Shown here one piece after another: positions 1 through 63,434 of a stretch of DNA of 64,000 nucleotides. Position numbers and translations under genes: made by a program. The notes below the pieces were generated by a model. That model ran no database searches. It had not been told where the DNA came from and was given only the letters and a program-made list of their open reading frames with translations. This DNA comes from Pelecanus crispus (Eukaryota; Chordata; Aves; Pelecaniformes; Pelecanidae). The stretch covers positions 7,219,897 through 7,283,896 of the forward strand of contig NC_134652.1 of NCBI RefSeq assembly GCF_030463565.1. Reading direction: 5' to 3'. Position 1 is the first letter of the stretch, and each line of letters starts with the position of its first letter.

Positions 1-1654
1 GAGAATCTGAACCTCCACAAAATGAGATACAATCTCAGTTTGGTTTTCAGTTCCCTCAACCTCTTGTGAAGGTGTGATGGGACAGAAAATACAAAAGACA
101 GTAATATTAAAACATATGAAGCCACAAAGGCATCTAGCAAGATGTGGGCTGCATCCCACTGTCACTGTACTCATCCTCAAGATCCCAAGGACTGGAGGAA
201 GCTCCATCTGACTATATGCCTCATTAAAGCAAAACATAGTTTTCATGTATTTAAATTAAGGAATTTATTAAAAAAAAACAAAGCCAAAAAAACAATCAAA
301 ACAGTGGTTTGATCTAGATACAGCAGCACTGTGACATTACTAGGACATTATGTACGAAGAATCCAAGCAGCCATAGAACACAGAAGCCTTTATCTTCAGT
401 CACAATCTCAAAATGAAACTAGCTTCATCAAACAGTGTTAAAGATCTCCCTGGAAAGAGAAACAAAACCAAACAGACCCTCCCCACCCCTAACCCTTTGG
501 ATACTAGAATGATTTTTTTTGTACAATACCAACAGCCACTAGCTCTTCTAATTGAGAACACTTGTTTAATTTATTACAAAAATGATCTGTTGACTCAGTT
601 ATGAAAGACGACTTTTAACATTGCTTCAGAAGTGTCTGCTCCTCTTATAGACTACAGTATTAGAAGTGCTTAAAAACATTTAATCCTGGATATGCTCTTG
701 AAATTCGATCAGAAGGATATTCTGTGTGTGTTTATATACCAAATATGATTTTTAATTTTTAAAGCAGGTGAAAAGACTAACCCTAATATGAAACTGCAAT
801 TTTACAATTTAATTATTAGTCAGATATGGGCAACCACATGATAGTTCATGAAATCTTTAGGTCTATCTACATTGCTCAGAAACACAAAATAAAGTTTTTA
901 CAACTTTCACCTTCAAAAGGCTAAAATGTTAAGTCTTTTAGAAGAGTGTCCAGTGTTTAAAAGAAATGCAATTAAGGGAGACTGCACCCAGTACACATGA
1001 AACATAACTTGTTTGAGCTTGCTAATAAACATATCTAACAGCTGCATGTGGGGTGATGAGACAGGAAAACACATTTGTCATCTGGCCACTACCTGAAAAG
1101 TTTCTTCTCTGGGAGTGACTCTTCTCTACAGGACCGCTGATGCGCCAGAAAACCTGGAGTTCCCCTTCGGAGCCCCTTGATCCCAGGCATGTGGTTGCCT
1201 CTTCTGTTTCCATAGCTGAGCAGTGAGTTGACCCAATGTTTGCCACGCATGCATCTTTGTGACCTCACACAGCATTTCACTTAATTGGTACTTAGGGATT
1301 CATTTGCAGGCTTGGCCAAAAAAGTTGGCCAAGAACCAATGAATGTTATTTTGTTCCCTTCCTCGTAACTATTTCTTTCTAATATAAAAAAGAGGAAGTG
1401 TTCGTGTGAATGCCACAATTACTAGTTAGCTCTTAGGTAAGAAATGAATACTTTAACATTTGCACTGTCTCATCTTCTGTTGGAGATGTCTTTACAGAAG
1501 TGCAGTCTGTTTCAATATCTCTAAGGAACTAAGAAAAACCAATAATAAAGAAGAGCCCTAATTTACAAGAGTCATCTCCCTAGTCACGTAAATAAGAGCA
1601 GCTATGTTAAGCCTATTTCACTTAAATAATAATACAAAGAGTTGCTATTGATCT

Positions 1655-1820
1655 GGTTTATGCACAGACTCCAAAGTGCTTTCTATTGACAGACAGAGAG
1701 CATCCCTCCATGTTTAAGAATGGGAAAACAAAATTGCGCAGAGGTTTGCCTAAGGCAGTGAAAGAAAAAAACCATGGGCAGAATGGGAATACAAACCACC
1801 ACTTCTGGCTCCAGTACATA
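1655..1820 (-). repeat. Ancient MIR/CORE-SINE-like relic
   Basis: The run reads like the degraded 3' part of an old amniote repeat: a phrase like 'ccaaagtgctttctattgac', then 'aagaatgggaaaac', 'gcagaggtttgcctaaggc' and 'tgggaatacaaaccaccact'. These match in order the familiar 'gggaaactgaggc-cagaggttaag-ttgcccaaggtc-ggaat-gaacccaggt' layout. It is heavily diverged, so the family name is tentative. Confidence 0.4.
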
Positions 1821-4203
1821 AACCAAGGAAAATACATTTGCGCCAGCAGTAATATTCATTTTGGTGAATAGGCAGCAATCTGTTGAAAATTGTTTCTTTC
1901 ATAAAGCCCATTTGTCAGTACACTAGCTAAGCTGATCCAACTGCAGCAGCTTGTATTTGTGTTATCACAGAGACATTTGGGGGAGGTGAGTGTATAATAC
2001 TGTAGCATACTGTTGGCTTTCACCTTCTTCGGTGGTTTCCCTAAAGGAAATAATTTGCAAAATTTTCTGAACCAATTTCTTTCTCTTTTCTTTTTGCAGT
2101 TAAGGACAGAAAGTGATTACCAGCCAACACTGCATAAACAATGTTCTTTAGTTTAAAAGGAGATTGTCCTGCCCAGCAGAAAAAAGTGAAGAATGGTTTT
2201 AAACTTATGCAGTCTTTCTCTCAGCTTTAGCAGGAGGGTGTTAGTCATTATTATTCTTACTCTAAATAATTAGTAGTATTTTAAATTTCAGGTCATATTT
2301 GTAGAAGGCTTGACGTAGACAACTCTGGAACCTTCTGTCTTCCATGGAGCCGCTGAACAGACAGATTCTCCCAGACTTCACTGCCAAACGTACCTCCCCG
2401 CAGCCTGAGACAGGCTAGGACCATCCTCAGGCAGGAGAGCCTGTAAGCCTGGACTTCTAGAGCTCCTGCAGGCTACTTCGTGCTTCATGCCACACACATG
2501 ATGTGGGATGGTCTACATCCCAAGGGGCAGACTAACCCAAGGATGTTCTTTCAAAGCAAAGTCCAGTCTTTTCAAAAATTATATGGGAAATGCCTAGAAA
2601 TGCCTGATGAATGATCTCATCTGCACTGAGAGACTTAACAAGTGAGTATTACAAATACAAACTTAAAACCAAACAATCACAACTAACTGTGGAGCAGAGG
2701 TTAAAACACTCATATCTTGTCCACAACGAAGTCAGGTCCTTCAGCCACCTGCTCCATGGATGTCTGTAAGGAGAAGCAACTGTGCTATAAGGGTGTGCAT
2801 TTATTGCTCTTCCAGAAAAGTCTACATAGGGACCTCCCGACTGAGGCTCAGGTACATGGGAACAGAGACCTTCATGCAGGCTGAGTGGACACCTACTTGC
2901 CTCCTCAAACTGCTACATCTGACCCTTATAGAGACGATGTCTCTGAGCCACAGGCCAGACACTATGCTTACTACGACCCTGTGAGTGCAATTTTGAGGTT
3001 ACTCAAAAAACTGTGAGCAACATAGGATGAAACAAAGAAGAACGTGCAGCAATGTGTGATGACTGCCATTGGACACTTGCTGAAGATATGCACATTATGG
3101 TAGTTTTCACACTGTCCTCTAGAGCTCACAGCTTGTCTGTCTTCCTTGTCCTGCCCGTGGTTTTATCAGTATTACAGATTGGTTTCCTGGTTTTCTTTTT
3201 AGCTGAGGCATCTCTGCTGAAAAACACCAACAGCAACTGGATTTGAAATGCGAGGGTTTGACAGATGAAGCAAAGAATTCAAGCTGGATCCTGAGGTCTG
3301 GTTGAATGACGTTAAGAATCAGTGTCTTCGAATCAGATGCTTTACTGGGTCAGCCAAGTTTGATTCCCTACTGCTGATGGCACTCAGCCGTAGTTTAGGG
3401 GCGGGGATGACTGCGAATTGAGAAGGTATCAAAACTGTTCTTATGGCTAACTGGTATTGCCTCTGAACTGCCAGTTACCAGGCATTCCTAATCAGCAGGG
3501 CCAGATGAATGCTGCGATACTGAAGTCTGCAGCTCCCTAACGCTCAGTTTGATCTCCAGTACCTGTTTGGTTTGATTATTTTCACCCCTTTCTGAGCTTC
3601 ACAAGCAGGTTTTTGTTCAGAAACAACATCTGAGTCATGGCCATTCTTGTAAAAAATCTCTTTTTAGATAATCCAGGTCAAGGGTGCACACCTAAGAGTT
3701 TACTATTTGTTATTTTTCCCTTCATTATGCCTTTGTTTAAAAAAGCCTCGCATCATCCCAGAGAACGGGAAAAAATGCTACAAGATTTAAGTGAACCTTG
3801 AGACACTGTAGAAAACGAATAGCAAACATCTGAATCATAAAAGCCTGTAAACTAATTAGTGTTCATCAGACTACTCGGTAAAGATTTAAAAATAAAAACC
3901 ATGCTTGCACAATTCAGGATCAGATTGCAAAAGATTTCTGATTCTTAAAAAGAGCTAAGTTTGCTCATCTGTCTGTCTAAAACAAGCAACCAGCTCTGAA
4001 CGTATGCATTTTTTGGAAAGAATTTGTATTGTAATTGGAAAGGAGATATAGCAAATTAATCAGTCTGGAAAGCTATTAAATAATTACTCCTTTCTGGTCC
4101 TTTGCTATGTGCAAACCCACCTCAAAAACTATTCACTTTGAACCAAAATACTAAAAATCCCATTGCAAATGCTCTCCATGTTTGTGTCATGAAACTATAA
4201 GCC

Positions 4204-4224
4204 TTTTTTTTTTTTTTTTTTTTT
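4204..4224. repeat. Poly-T run (21 nt)
   Basis: An uninterrupted run of 21 T on the plus strand in the GRK5 3' flank. Confidence 0.95.
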
Positions 4225-5585
4225 CCCAGAGTTCCTGAACAACCACGGCTCCCAGTGTTTCTTGAATTTGGCTCCATGGAGCCAGACGCCAAGTGTCTGT
4301 GGGAGCCTGGCTGTGCAGGGGACTGCCTTGGCAGGGCTTCAGCCCTGCGTTCTGGGCTGAGCTTGCACCTGGTCACACAGTGGAAGTGAGAGGACTGTGG
4401 TCCTGCTCCAGTCTTGGGTGCAAGGTGGGCTGAATAATAAAAATAAAAAAAAAAAAGAAGTAATAAAAAAGAAAATCCTGTGGGTTTTGTTGTTGTAGGC
4501 AAACCCTGACTAGAAGAGTCCTAGGACTGTTCATTATCACTAGTGATGTATGATATTGATTGCATCTTTCAGGGCTTGGATACTGAAAAAGTACAACAAT
4601 TCTGCTGCCCCAGCATTGTAACACTGTTTAAAGTTTGTCAGGCAGGATAGCAACACTTCAGGGATGCAGCATGAAATCTCCCTCAACTGGTCTTGTTTTC
4701 TGTCTCTCCCCTTCCTCACTCACTGCTTCCAAGGGGCTGGGATCCAGAGAGACCTCATTCCAGGCTTGAAGCTTCAAGCGCACATAAGCATCTTTCTTCC
4801 ATACCATCTTGAGGATTCAGGAGAGCTAACCCTAGCATAATGTCCTCCAAGTATCAGGACTCACTGAATGCAGCTCTCATCATTTGAGGACTTTGCGCTG
4901 TCCCTGTGTCTCCACTGGTAGATTCCTAGACGTGCTGAGTAAGAAACTGTCCCAGCTGAAAGGAGAGCAGGAGAAGGCACATTTGCTATCATTCACTGTT
5001 GTCATATAAAAAAGTCATCCACCGCTAGTTAAGGCTGATAGCATCTAAGAGGTATAAGGCCATCTACAATCTGCATTTGCAATTTGTTCACCAGCTTTCA
5101 GTGAGGAGTTTGTTGTTATTAGGATTTTATTTCCCAAGTGGGAGATGTTAAAGAAAGAAAATTTAGTCTTCATATGCCAAATTGGTAACATGTAGGAGAT
5201 TAAGCCCTTGGGCCAATAGCTGCAGTTTTATCAGTTTTACCAGATTCATCCAATGAAACATTAATGAGCTAAGCCTTCCCCCAGTCATCTTTTTTCCTTC
5301 CTCATGGTGGCAGGTAGATATTACCAGTCACGTTCCTCTGATGGGGAAACATGCTTGTCTGTTCCTGCAAAGTGGGATAATGGCAGTAGTGGAAAAATAG
5401 CTTAATCTTTCACTCTAGCCCCCATCCAGCACCCCCTTCCCCTAGCATCAGTGCACAGGATGAAATCAGCTGAGGGTGCACAAGAATATTGTATACAAAA
5501 CTGTTAGAAGGTGATGTCTTGGAGTGAGAGAAACAGATCAGAGTTGCACAACATTTGCAGCTCTCCAAGAAGAACTAAGCCGTGT

Positions 5586-5606
5586 GTCTTGTCTTGTCTT
5601 GTCTTG
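5586..5606. repeat. (GTCTT)4 microsatellite
   Basis: Four perfect 5-bp units, GTCTT, followed by one more G. Confidence 0.95.
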
Positions 5607-6891
5607 ATACACTGATATACATCAGTTGTCTGGCTAAGATCTGTTCCTCCACTTCTCACCTACATTTCTTGAAATCAGGTGGAATTGCATGTTATTGAAG
5701 AAGGCCTGTGAAAACCTCCCAGCACAAGTATGTCTTCGTCCAGAGGGTGCTAAAGGGACTGATCAGATTCTTGTTGACATAGGTAGCTTTGTGGCAGGGC
5801 ATGAGAACAGAACTGGAGGGAAGAGCCCCATCTGTGCATAGTGGCTTTCACCTCTACAATATTTCATTCCACTCCTGTTAGGAAGCTGAAACCATTATAG
5901 ATTTAGTTTACAGCTGATACAGAGAGAGAAAATTACTCAAAATTCTCATCTATTACTGTGTGTCTAAAATTTTGCCTCTTCCATAAGATCTGAAATGTCA
6001 TCATCTGACATGGGAGAGTGGCTGAAGCTCTCCCTGAGCACCACCAATACAGGGAAAAGGAATTTCTGGGTCATGCTGATCTGAAGGAAAAAGAGGAACA
6101 ACTTCTTGCTGATATTATGGCACACTCACACAGCTTCACTGCATGTCTACTAGCAACCAGAAAAACTGGGGGCTTTTGGAATGATGTGGACTTGCATCTT
6201 AAGATACTTCACTCTTGATAAAGGTGCCAAAGCCACATCTCCCTTTCTTGACTTTTCTCTGTCAGCTGCTTTATGCAAATTCTGGCCCTGTTCTGTCTCT
6301 CTCCCTCCTAAACTCAAGCTGTTTCAGTATGTAATTCCTGTGACACTCTCACTCAGAGCTTTGTCACTACTAACCTGCATCTTTTTTCCCCTTCTGCATT
6401 GGCCAGATAGAACATACACATGACAGTCTAATGAATTTTGGCTATTAAGACTTGCACTGGGACAGTGCTTCCTTGTACCCTGGAATAACTGCAGTACTAG
6501 CCAACAGGGTTTTAGACACACCAGACTGACCTTCAGATGTTCCTGACTGATCCAAAAAATCATCAGTCTACTCTAGCCGACATTGTAAAGAGCATGGTGA
6601 ACCAACCTGTTTTACAGAACATGTTGGGTTATGGAGATCCTGTCTGCACTTGACGGGGCAAAGGTTTTCCAATTTCTGTCGAAGGGAAGTAACCATATAT
6701 TTGATCTGGTGTTAATAATAATAGACACTGGCATACTTGAGAAGAGCATGGTTCTGATGCCTGCAGTACTGCTACTGATCCTGACCGATCCTGTTTATAC
6801 TAGTGGGAACAATATTTTTGTCAATGATTAAAGGATCCTGGACAAAGAATGATGGAACCAAAAGTGGGATGTATTATTTCATTACTGAAAT

Positions 6892-6897
6892 TTTATT
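6892..6897 (-). promoter_or_regulatory. Candidate polyadenylation signal AATAAA
   Basis: The plus strand reads TTTATT here, giving AATAAA on the GRK5 strand about 1.24 kb after the stop codon. It is the first canonical AATAAA I found downstream of the stop. A weaker variant, ATTAAA, lies at 7457-7462. Confidence 0.35.
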
Positions 6898-8131
6898 CAA
6901 TTAAGTTGAGGACCTAATTGAGGGGACAAGTCATGGTGTGTTTGGCACGACACATGGAAGAACTCTAAGTGCAGACACAACCTACAGGTTCTGCTACTGC
7001 TCAAAAGCAGCTCAGATCCCACTCTGAACCTCCACAGCTCAGCTCTAGAAAGCTGACATGAATCTCATGGTCAGCACAAACCAGACTATTGAATTTCTCT
7101 CTTGCTACCTGTTTGATATGAGCAACTGTGGAAAGGCCTTGCACTGTTGACGGCAGCATGGGGAACACTTCGAGTTTTGCTCTCGTTTCAGCAGGTGCAG
7201 GTTTCAAGTCCTTGAAAAACAAATGGTCATTTGCTTTCCTGGTCACCTCTTACTCAGTTTTGTTCTTGCTGTCATTAGAAACTGCACAAAAATTAGTGAT
7301 GGAGAAGGCCTGAAAATAGGGTTTTTTTCTAACCAAAAAGTTTTTGATGAGCTAACAAGGTAAGTGCAAATCTCAGCTGTGCTGGTCCCATGACATCACA
7401 AACCTTAGGCATAGCAAGTAGCATTCTTGAATGCATCAGAATCTTGTCTTTCAGCATTTAATGCGAGACATTACAAACTAATGAAGAGGAGAAATGTATG
7501 CAGTGTTGCTGTAAACCAAATATACAGATGTAAAATAACTAAGAATAAACTGTTCCATAAAAATGTATGTCAATAAAACCCAGTCTGATAAAGTGATTTA
7601 TGAATAATTTTCTAGAATTACTAAAAAGAATGATTTCTCGTTTGAGGCTCTGGAAGTCTTGAGTCACATTTTTTTTCTTTTAAAAAAATGTCTTAAAACA
7701 CATGGCTTTACAGCTGCTGCTTGGAAAATATACACCTCCAAAGTCTGACTTTCATTTAAATACAAATGTACAAAATGTAAACTGAGACAATAGAGAAATT
7801 TACAAAACTTTTCTTTAAAAATAATAAAGACAAAATTCAGTTCTAGTATGATGCTATTTAAATACGTGCAAGTAGTCATGTTCATTGAATTTCTATTGCA
7901 ATGTTCTAAATAAACAAATTTGATTCACACAGTCTTGAGTGCCACCTCCAAAAACAGACCTGAGTGGAAAATTCTTCTTAAAATGCGAGGCTCCACTGGA
8001 AGGAATGGATAGAAAATCTCCATTTTTGAGAGATCCTTTTTTTCACTCAACGGTGGAGGCGCTCTCATCCATAGAAGCTCCATAGATTATAGTGGAAGGA
8101 TGCAACGTTGTTTCATAAAACTGAGCTGGAA
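6892..8131 (-). other. GRK5: Probable GRK5 3' UTR (extent uncertain)
   Basis: AT-rich sequence directly after the stop codon with no conserved reading frame. Minus-strand poly(A) signal candidates are ATTAAA at 7457-7462 and AATAAA at 6892-6897. The second has a T/G-rich stretch just downstream on the minus strand. The true end could be at either, or further left. No transcript evidence is available from sequence alone. Confidence 0.4.
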
Positions 8132-57455
<49,324 letters not shown>

Positions 57456-57899
57456 TCATATTTCACCATTATAACTTCATTTTGGATGTGACCTTAATGG
57501 AATGCTCTGTCTGAAAAATCTGAAGGATAAATACCTTTTTCTAATAGAAGTAAAACCCATACACACAATCCTATTAAAAATCTTCCACTATATTTTTACC
57601 AAACCCTAGTGGTGCATTTTCTGAGATGATGTCTCTTAATTAACACCAATAACATGTAATTAATTTATAATTTATAGCCTTGCCAAGCCAGCTTTCAGAA
57701 AGCATTCAGTGACTAGAGACAGTAACTTTATTTGGTTTTGCTCAAAGGGAAGATGGACACAGAAGGTAAAACTATTTCTTTGAGCAGTAGAGAAAGTGAA
57801 TATTTGTTCATTCTTGCCACAGTGGTATTTCAAGCACCAGGTGAACTTCTTCAGTAGATTGTCTTTTTGGTTGAATGCATCCTGCCTATTTATTTACGT

Positions 57900-57935
57900 C
57901 TTCCCCTTGGTCTAACACTTCCCCTTGGTCTAACA
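57900..57935. repeat. Perfect 18-bp tandem duplication
   Basis: cttccccttggtctaaca occurs twice in direct succession without a mismatch. Confidence 0.95.
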
Positions 57936-60900
57936 ACACCCATTCTGCAAAGTAGAGAGATTTGCCCATCACTTTTAGTGATCCTTGACCCATTCCCTCC
58001 AGAAGGCAGGTCTAAAAGACAATTTCTTAGGTGGATTTCTTAGGACCAAGATAAAAAAGGAGAGACCATTTAGAGGAATAGACACTATAGGCAAAATTCT
58101 CTTTAACTTCCCCAGTGCATTAAAAAAGAGAGCCCCACATTCCCCCACATAAAGTTTAGCTACATTTCAAAATTCTCACTAGTCAATGTATTGCAGCATT
58201 ACTGACTTTTGATGAGTTTCAGGACAACTTTTACATAAGAATCAAAGAAAACATTACTTGTGCACCATGAAGCCATTAATCCATGGAATTTTGGATCCAT
58301 GGCAGGCATTCGAAGGAAACACGCGCCACGTGGGACTCCAGTGGCTAAATGACGACGATGAGTTCTTAGAGACATTCCCACTTGGCACCGCACAGGACAC
58401 AAAGCTTCAGCCTTAGGATCAAAATATTTTCCAGAAAAAAATAAAAAAAGGAGACAGCCTAACAGCTTTCATGACTGCTTGTATTAGAAAAAGGATCCCA
58501 GAAAGTTCTGCCAAACCAATTAAATAACCTGGTCCAATACAAGCTGTCTGAGATGATAAATGAGGAGGAAGTTAAAAGAAAAAAAAAAAAGGTAAATCGG
58601 ACTGAACTGGCAAATACTTGGAAGAACAAATTTCAGAACTATTGCCCATTGGAAGACGTATGTACTGCTCCGAGCTTGATGCAATAAATCCGAAGGCAGG
58701 CTGTAATGGATACCCTCGCTAAGCAGACCTAGGAATGACATGAAAACCACAATGTAGTAATAATGCTATTACCCATCTATCTGGCCAGTGCTGATTTAGC
58801 TATTGCAGCTTAAGTCTGAAGCTACATATTTATACACATACATAGCAGGTTGGTTGAACAATCTAGAACTACGATCTGATTTGGTTTGGGAAATGACAAC
58901 GACTCCAAATAACAGAGATACCTGTATTGCTGATGAAAAATACACCGAAAGCTAAAATCCACAAATGCAGTGCTTCTCTTTTAGTGACCATTTTGGGGAT
59001 GAACTGATTACATTCTCGTAAAACTTCAGACAAGGGTTTAAAAAAAATCTTTCATCCAATTTCCTGTCCTTTTAGATGGTATCTGAGTATGGGTCATTTC
59101 AGCTCTTAAAGCACAGACACTCTTGAATGTTTACAGCATCTTAACAGCATTTTTCTTCGTAATTCCTTGCTAGGGGATAAAGCAATGGCAAGAGTAACAG
59201 AAGGAACACTTTTTTTAAAGGTGAAGGTTGCATCTTATTTGGACCTTACAGTTTATGATTAGGTTCACAGACAAACTAGGTGATTTTCATGTAAAAGAAA
59301 AGAGAAATAATGTATTTTAATAAAAGAAAATAATTGTACTTAAATATAACTGTCTGGGCAGAAGACTGCAAAGAAAGGAGAACTCCTTGGCATTGACTCA
59401 GCATGGAAGCATCTAGGAGATCTTCTGAGTCCTCCATTCAGTGCTATTTACAATTTATCCAATATTGATTATTTCTATCTCCTCCATTTGCTTTTAGACT
59501 CTGGATCCTGGTAATATATTGGTTTTATATAAATAAGACCTGATTCAAAGTCATTATCTGCCATTTGAAATGCACCAGGGAGATGTCAAAAAATTCCACG
59601 TCCTTTTTGCCACAGATACCCTATTACATTTACATCCCATCTGAATTGTACAACAGGAAGCAAATCAGGACAGACCAGAAGACGACACAAGTTTAGCAGG
59701 AATTGGATCAATGTTTTGAAATGCAGTTCCTGATGGGATCCAACATATGCAGAGCTAAATGCATACACACACACGCATACACAGAGTATCTATCTCAAGA
59801 TACTTGGGAAGGAATAAAAGGAAAGTTTAATTATACTTGCATTTGACATCCTCAGAAAATGCGACACTGTGGTGGTGAAGGTAGGAAGTGACAGACAAGT
59901 GAGGGTGTGAGAAGGAACCATAAGCTCCAACTGTGAACAGTGTTGATTTCACTGTAGCTCAAGTACTAGAAGCCCGTTTAATTTTGTTTCTAACTTCATT
60001 ATTATTTGTCCCTTCAGTGCCACATTTGAGCTATTCGGCAAGAGATACTGGTACATTTTCAGCCATGGACTGCCATTGCAGGAAGAATTACCTGTGCAGA
60101 GAGAGAGTGACTTCCCCATGCTCACTCTGGGAAGCATACCAAGGTCCTCAACTCTCAGTCTTGTGCTTAAATCACAAGATGCATCCCCTTCTTCCACAAT
60201 ACTCAAAAGCACGGCTACAGTTTGCAAATCCCTAATTGCTAGAAATAACATCATTACTTAAAATCCATATGGAACAAAATATTTTCCATTATTCCTTTGA
60301 TGAATCCAGGCATGTGTTTCAAGGCTCCTGCTCTGAAGTCTAATAGCTTCTCCATGCCCTAGTTAGGTCAGACAGGGCCCTATTCATAGCTCATAAATGA
60401 GGGGAGGATTTACGATCACCCTGACTGCATGGGACGAGCTGCAGGGAAGGCTCTTTCTGCGGGCAGGCGCTGATCCTTCAGTCCAAATGGCGAGAGGATG
60501 TGGGCTGGCCGCTGTTTGTTGCTAACTTTTCTTCTGGCGGCTGTTTTGGAGGTAGTAGTTATTTCAGTGGCTCCTGCTTCCCTAGAAGCAACCCTGGCTG
60601 AATGGGGCACAGGGGTGAAAGCGTCCTTCCCTTCGGAGCAGCTGCCCTCCGGATGGGCTGAGCGAGATCGGAAAACGCACTTCCACTGGGAAAGGGAGCG
60701 ACATCCAGCCATCGCTGGCTGTGGGATGGGGCCGTGGGCTCAAGGACAGCCAAGCAAGAAGTTCGGGGGGTGGAGGGTGCCAGTGACCGATGGAGAGCAT
60801 TGCCAGGGCAATGGCACAGGGACCCAGCGGGGGCCCGCATCAGCAACCTCAATTCTGACACATCGTTTTATCTAGTGTTTGATTTTCATGTTAATATTCT

Positions 60901-63189
60901 TTGAGCTCCTGAAACTCTATGGCTTAAAAGTATGTCAAAATTGAAAAATGGAGCCAAAGGGATCTCTCTGCAGACCTGGGAGGACTCTCTCCCATGGCAG
61001 GTAGCTGCTGGTTGCCTGCGGGAGCGTGGCATGGCCACGGGAGTCGGTCCCTCGTACCCACCAGGAGATGGAGATGGGAACAGCCACTCCCACCAGAGCG
61101 GGTTCGGCCTCTTGGTATAAGTCAGGAGCAGTGGAGTGACCTTCTGAGCATCTGCAGGAGGCTACTGGCATTTTGGTCCCAATTTTACACCTCTGCTTTC
61201 TCAGCTCCCTCCTCTGTTATCCCCAGCATCTCTCTGCTCCAGCTCCTGCTCACTCCTTCCTCGGACTCCAGGCTCTGCCCTGTTATTGCTCTGTGCCCCA
61301 GCGACTGCCCTTCCACTTGCCTCCGCTGGAGATTTAAAATCTGTGACTGAAAATTGGAAGGCAAAGCCCAAACAGCTGGGATTCATAATAACTCGCATTT
61401 CTAAATGAAAAGTGAACTTGAAACCACATTTTTCATATTTAAACGCAGGGCAAAAAGAGCCCTTTTGACTGTTTAAAAACACGTTTTGAGTTAATGAGTT
61501 TGTTGATATCAACAAACTGGCATTTCTGATGGAAAAAGCCTTGAACAGCTTTAAGACACACATACACAGATGGTTTATACACCATGTAAGGGACTTAACC
61601 AAATGAAATCTCCCTAACAGTGAGACAGGGTTTTTACAAATGGCATTAAATGGATGCTCGTTCATCCTTTTACCCCAGATAAGTGTAATGTCTAGTGAAG
61701 CGTTCAGCTGAAAAGTCCACCTGAGGAGACTGTGCCTCTCACCCCCGGCCCCCGTGCCTGGATAGATAGCACGAGCAGAAACAACCTGGAGAGGCAGCAG
61801 GGCTATTTTCCTCCAGAGAACGTATTTCTGTGTGACTTCAGTGCAAAGAAATAACATTGTACAGGTCAGAGAGAAAATAATGTCAGGTTATTTTCTCCTT
61901 GACCATGTTCTCCTCCAGTCAATCTAAATCTGGTCCACATTAAAATGTTAAAAGCCCTCCCCTGGAAAAAAAAAAATTAAAAATTATGAATGTGAGTAGA
62001 CAAAGCAGGAAAGGGAGTCCAGAAGCTAAAGTCTTCATTATAACAGCACACAAAAATCACAGGAGAGGAGAGGGAAATGTCAGGAGCCAGCACCCTGGGA
62101 ACGTCCTGTTGAGAAGGGGATGGGGCAAGAGGTCTGCCCTGAACTGCCGCCTTCTTGTGCTGGAGGCATGGGCTGCGGGGAAGGAAAAACCTCTTGCTAG
62201 CTGATTCCCTGCTCACCAATCTGCCTTTCAGCCCAGGAAATGTATCCCCTAACACCTTATTTTAATGGCTGTCTTCCAACAGCTCCAAAGTTGTATGATG
62301 TCGCTAAAATATTTGTAAGCACAGCAAAGCGTGCTTCAGGGCTGTGTGTGAATTCTTTGTTAAGGGCTTGTAGGGAAGCTTATTTAATCATAAGCCATGT
62401 CCATTTAATGATAATAGTTTATGTTCACATAGTTCCTTCATCTGAATGGCTACATAAGGGTTTGGTGAACTGGTCATGAGATCTTTGTGTTTACATGCAC
62501 GCAGATAAGCACGCAACGCATTCACAGGCACAAGTTGCAGCCATCGGTACTTCTTGCTAGATATTTTATCTAGTCAAATCAGGACCTCTGTCATGAAATT
62601 GTTTGCACAATATCTGTAATAAGAGATGGCTCTGGCTTTACCGCTTTACCGTACTGGCTAGGAGAAGGGGTTGCTGTTGCCCCATTCCCCAGCCAGCCAC
62701 ACCGATGGCCACTGACGGGTCCCCCAGCAGCGGTGGGAACAAAACACCCCCAGCTCCACCCGTATTGCACTGCAAAGCTCTGCATCTCTTCGTTTTTATG
62801 GCTTTTATCATTTAATATTGGGGCCTACTACTCACAAACCACGTATCTTTGTAGTCCGTTTTACAATGGGTAGATTGTGGCTAATTACCCGAGTACTGTT
62901 CTCAGAAAACATGTAGAAACTTTATGCCTCTGAGCACTTGAATCGCAATTATTAGTTGAAATTGGCCGAGGTATTCACAGGTTTCAGAGGGAACTGACAG
63001 ATACGCAGCTGCATGCATGCAGAATTTAATGATACAAATCCTTTTTTCTTCAGAAAGCAGCCTAACAACTATTCAACGATACAGGAAAAAAAACCCAGAT
63101 GCTGTTATAATTAGATTTGCAGGAGACTACATCAGGCCTGGTTAGTTATTTCACCCAATAGTTGAAATAAATGTCCAGCAAGGAGGGGA

Positions 63190-63206
63190 TTTTTTTTTTT
63201 TTTTTT
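63190..63206. repeat. Poly-T run (17 nt)
   Basis: Seventeen T on the plus strand, followed by CCTCTTT. Confidence 0.95.
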
Positions 63207-63434
63207 CCTCTTTACGTATTCTTGTCTGCAAGGTCTGGTTGATTTTACCAGTCTTTGGAAGCAAAGGTGTGAGGGAGAGCTTGCAAAACTTAATCTCACA
63301 TAAGTATGGGAATGGAGGTTGCTGAGTGTCTGACTCAGCTTCTGGTTTCCTCCCAGGAGCCCCCATCACTGCTTTCTTTGCAGGCAGCTGAGTGCACTGG
63401 CTAAAAAACTGTTAAAAATTGGGAGGCATCAATT

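Larger units (their letters stand above)
1..6891. other. 3' flank of GRK5, no gene recognised
   Basis: Short reading frames only, none with recognisable homology. In mammals the next gene beyond the GRK5 3' end is RGS10 in convergent orientation, but I saw no RGS-domain peptide here, so it is probably further left or represented only by non-coding sequence. The stretch holds simple repeats and one old repeat relic, listed separately. Confidence 0.6.

Noticed and set aside
4122-4624. Minus-strand frames of 126 and 83 codons in the 3' flank
   Set aside because: They read through poly-T and A-rich runs, giving Lys and Phe homopolymers; low complexity, not genes.
1-8131. RGS10 3' exons expected by mammalian gene order
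   Set aside because: No RGS10-like peptide seen on the plus strand; the gene is probably further left.
61201-61857. 218-codon minus-strand frame as a gene or GRK5 exon
   Set aside because: No resemblance to GRK5 residues 1-87 or any domain I know; a chance intronic frame.
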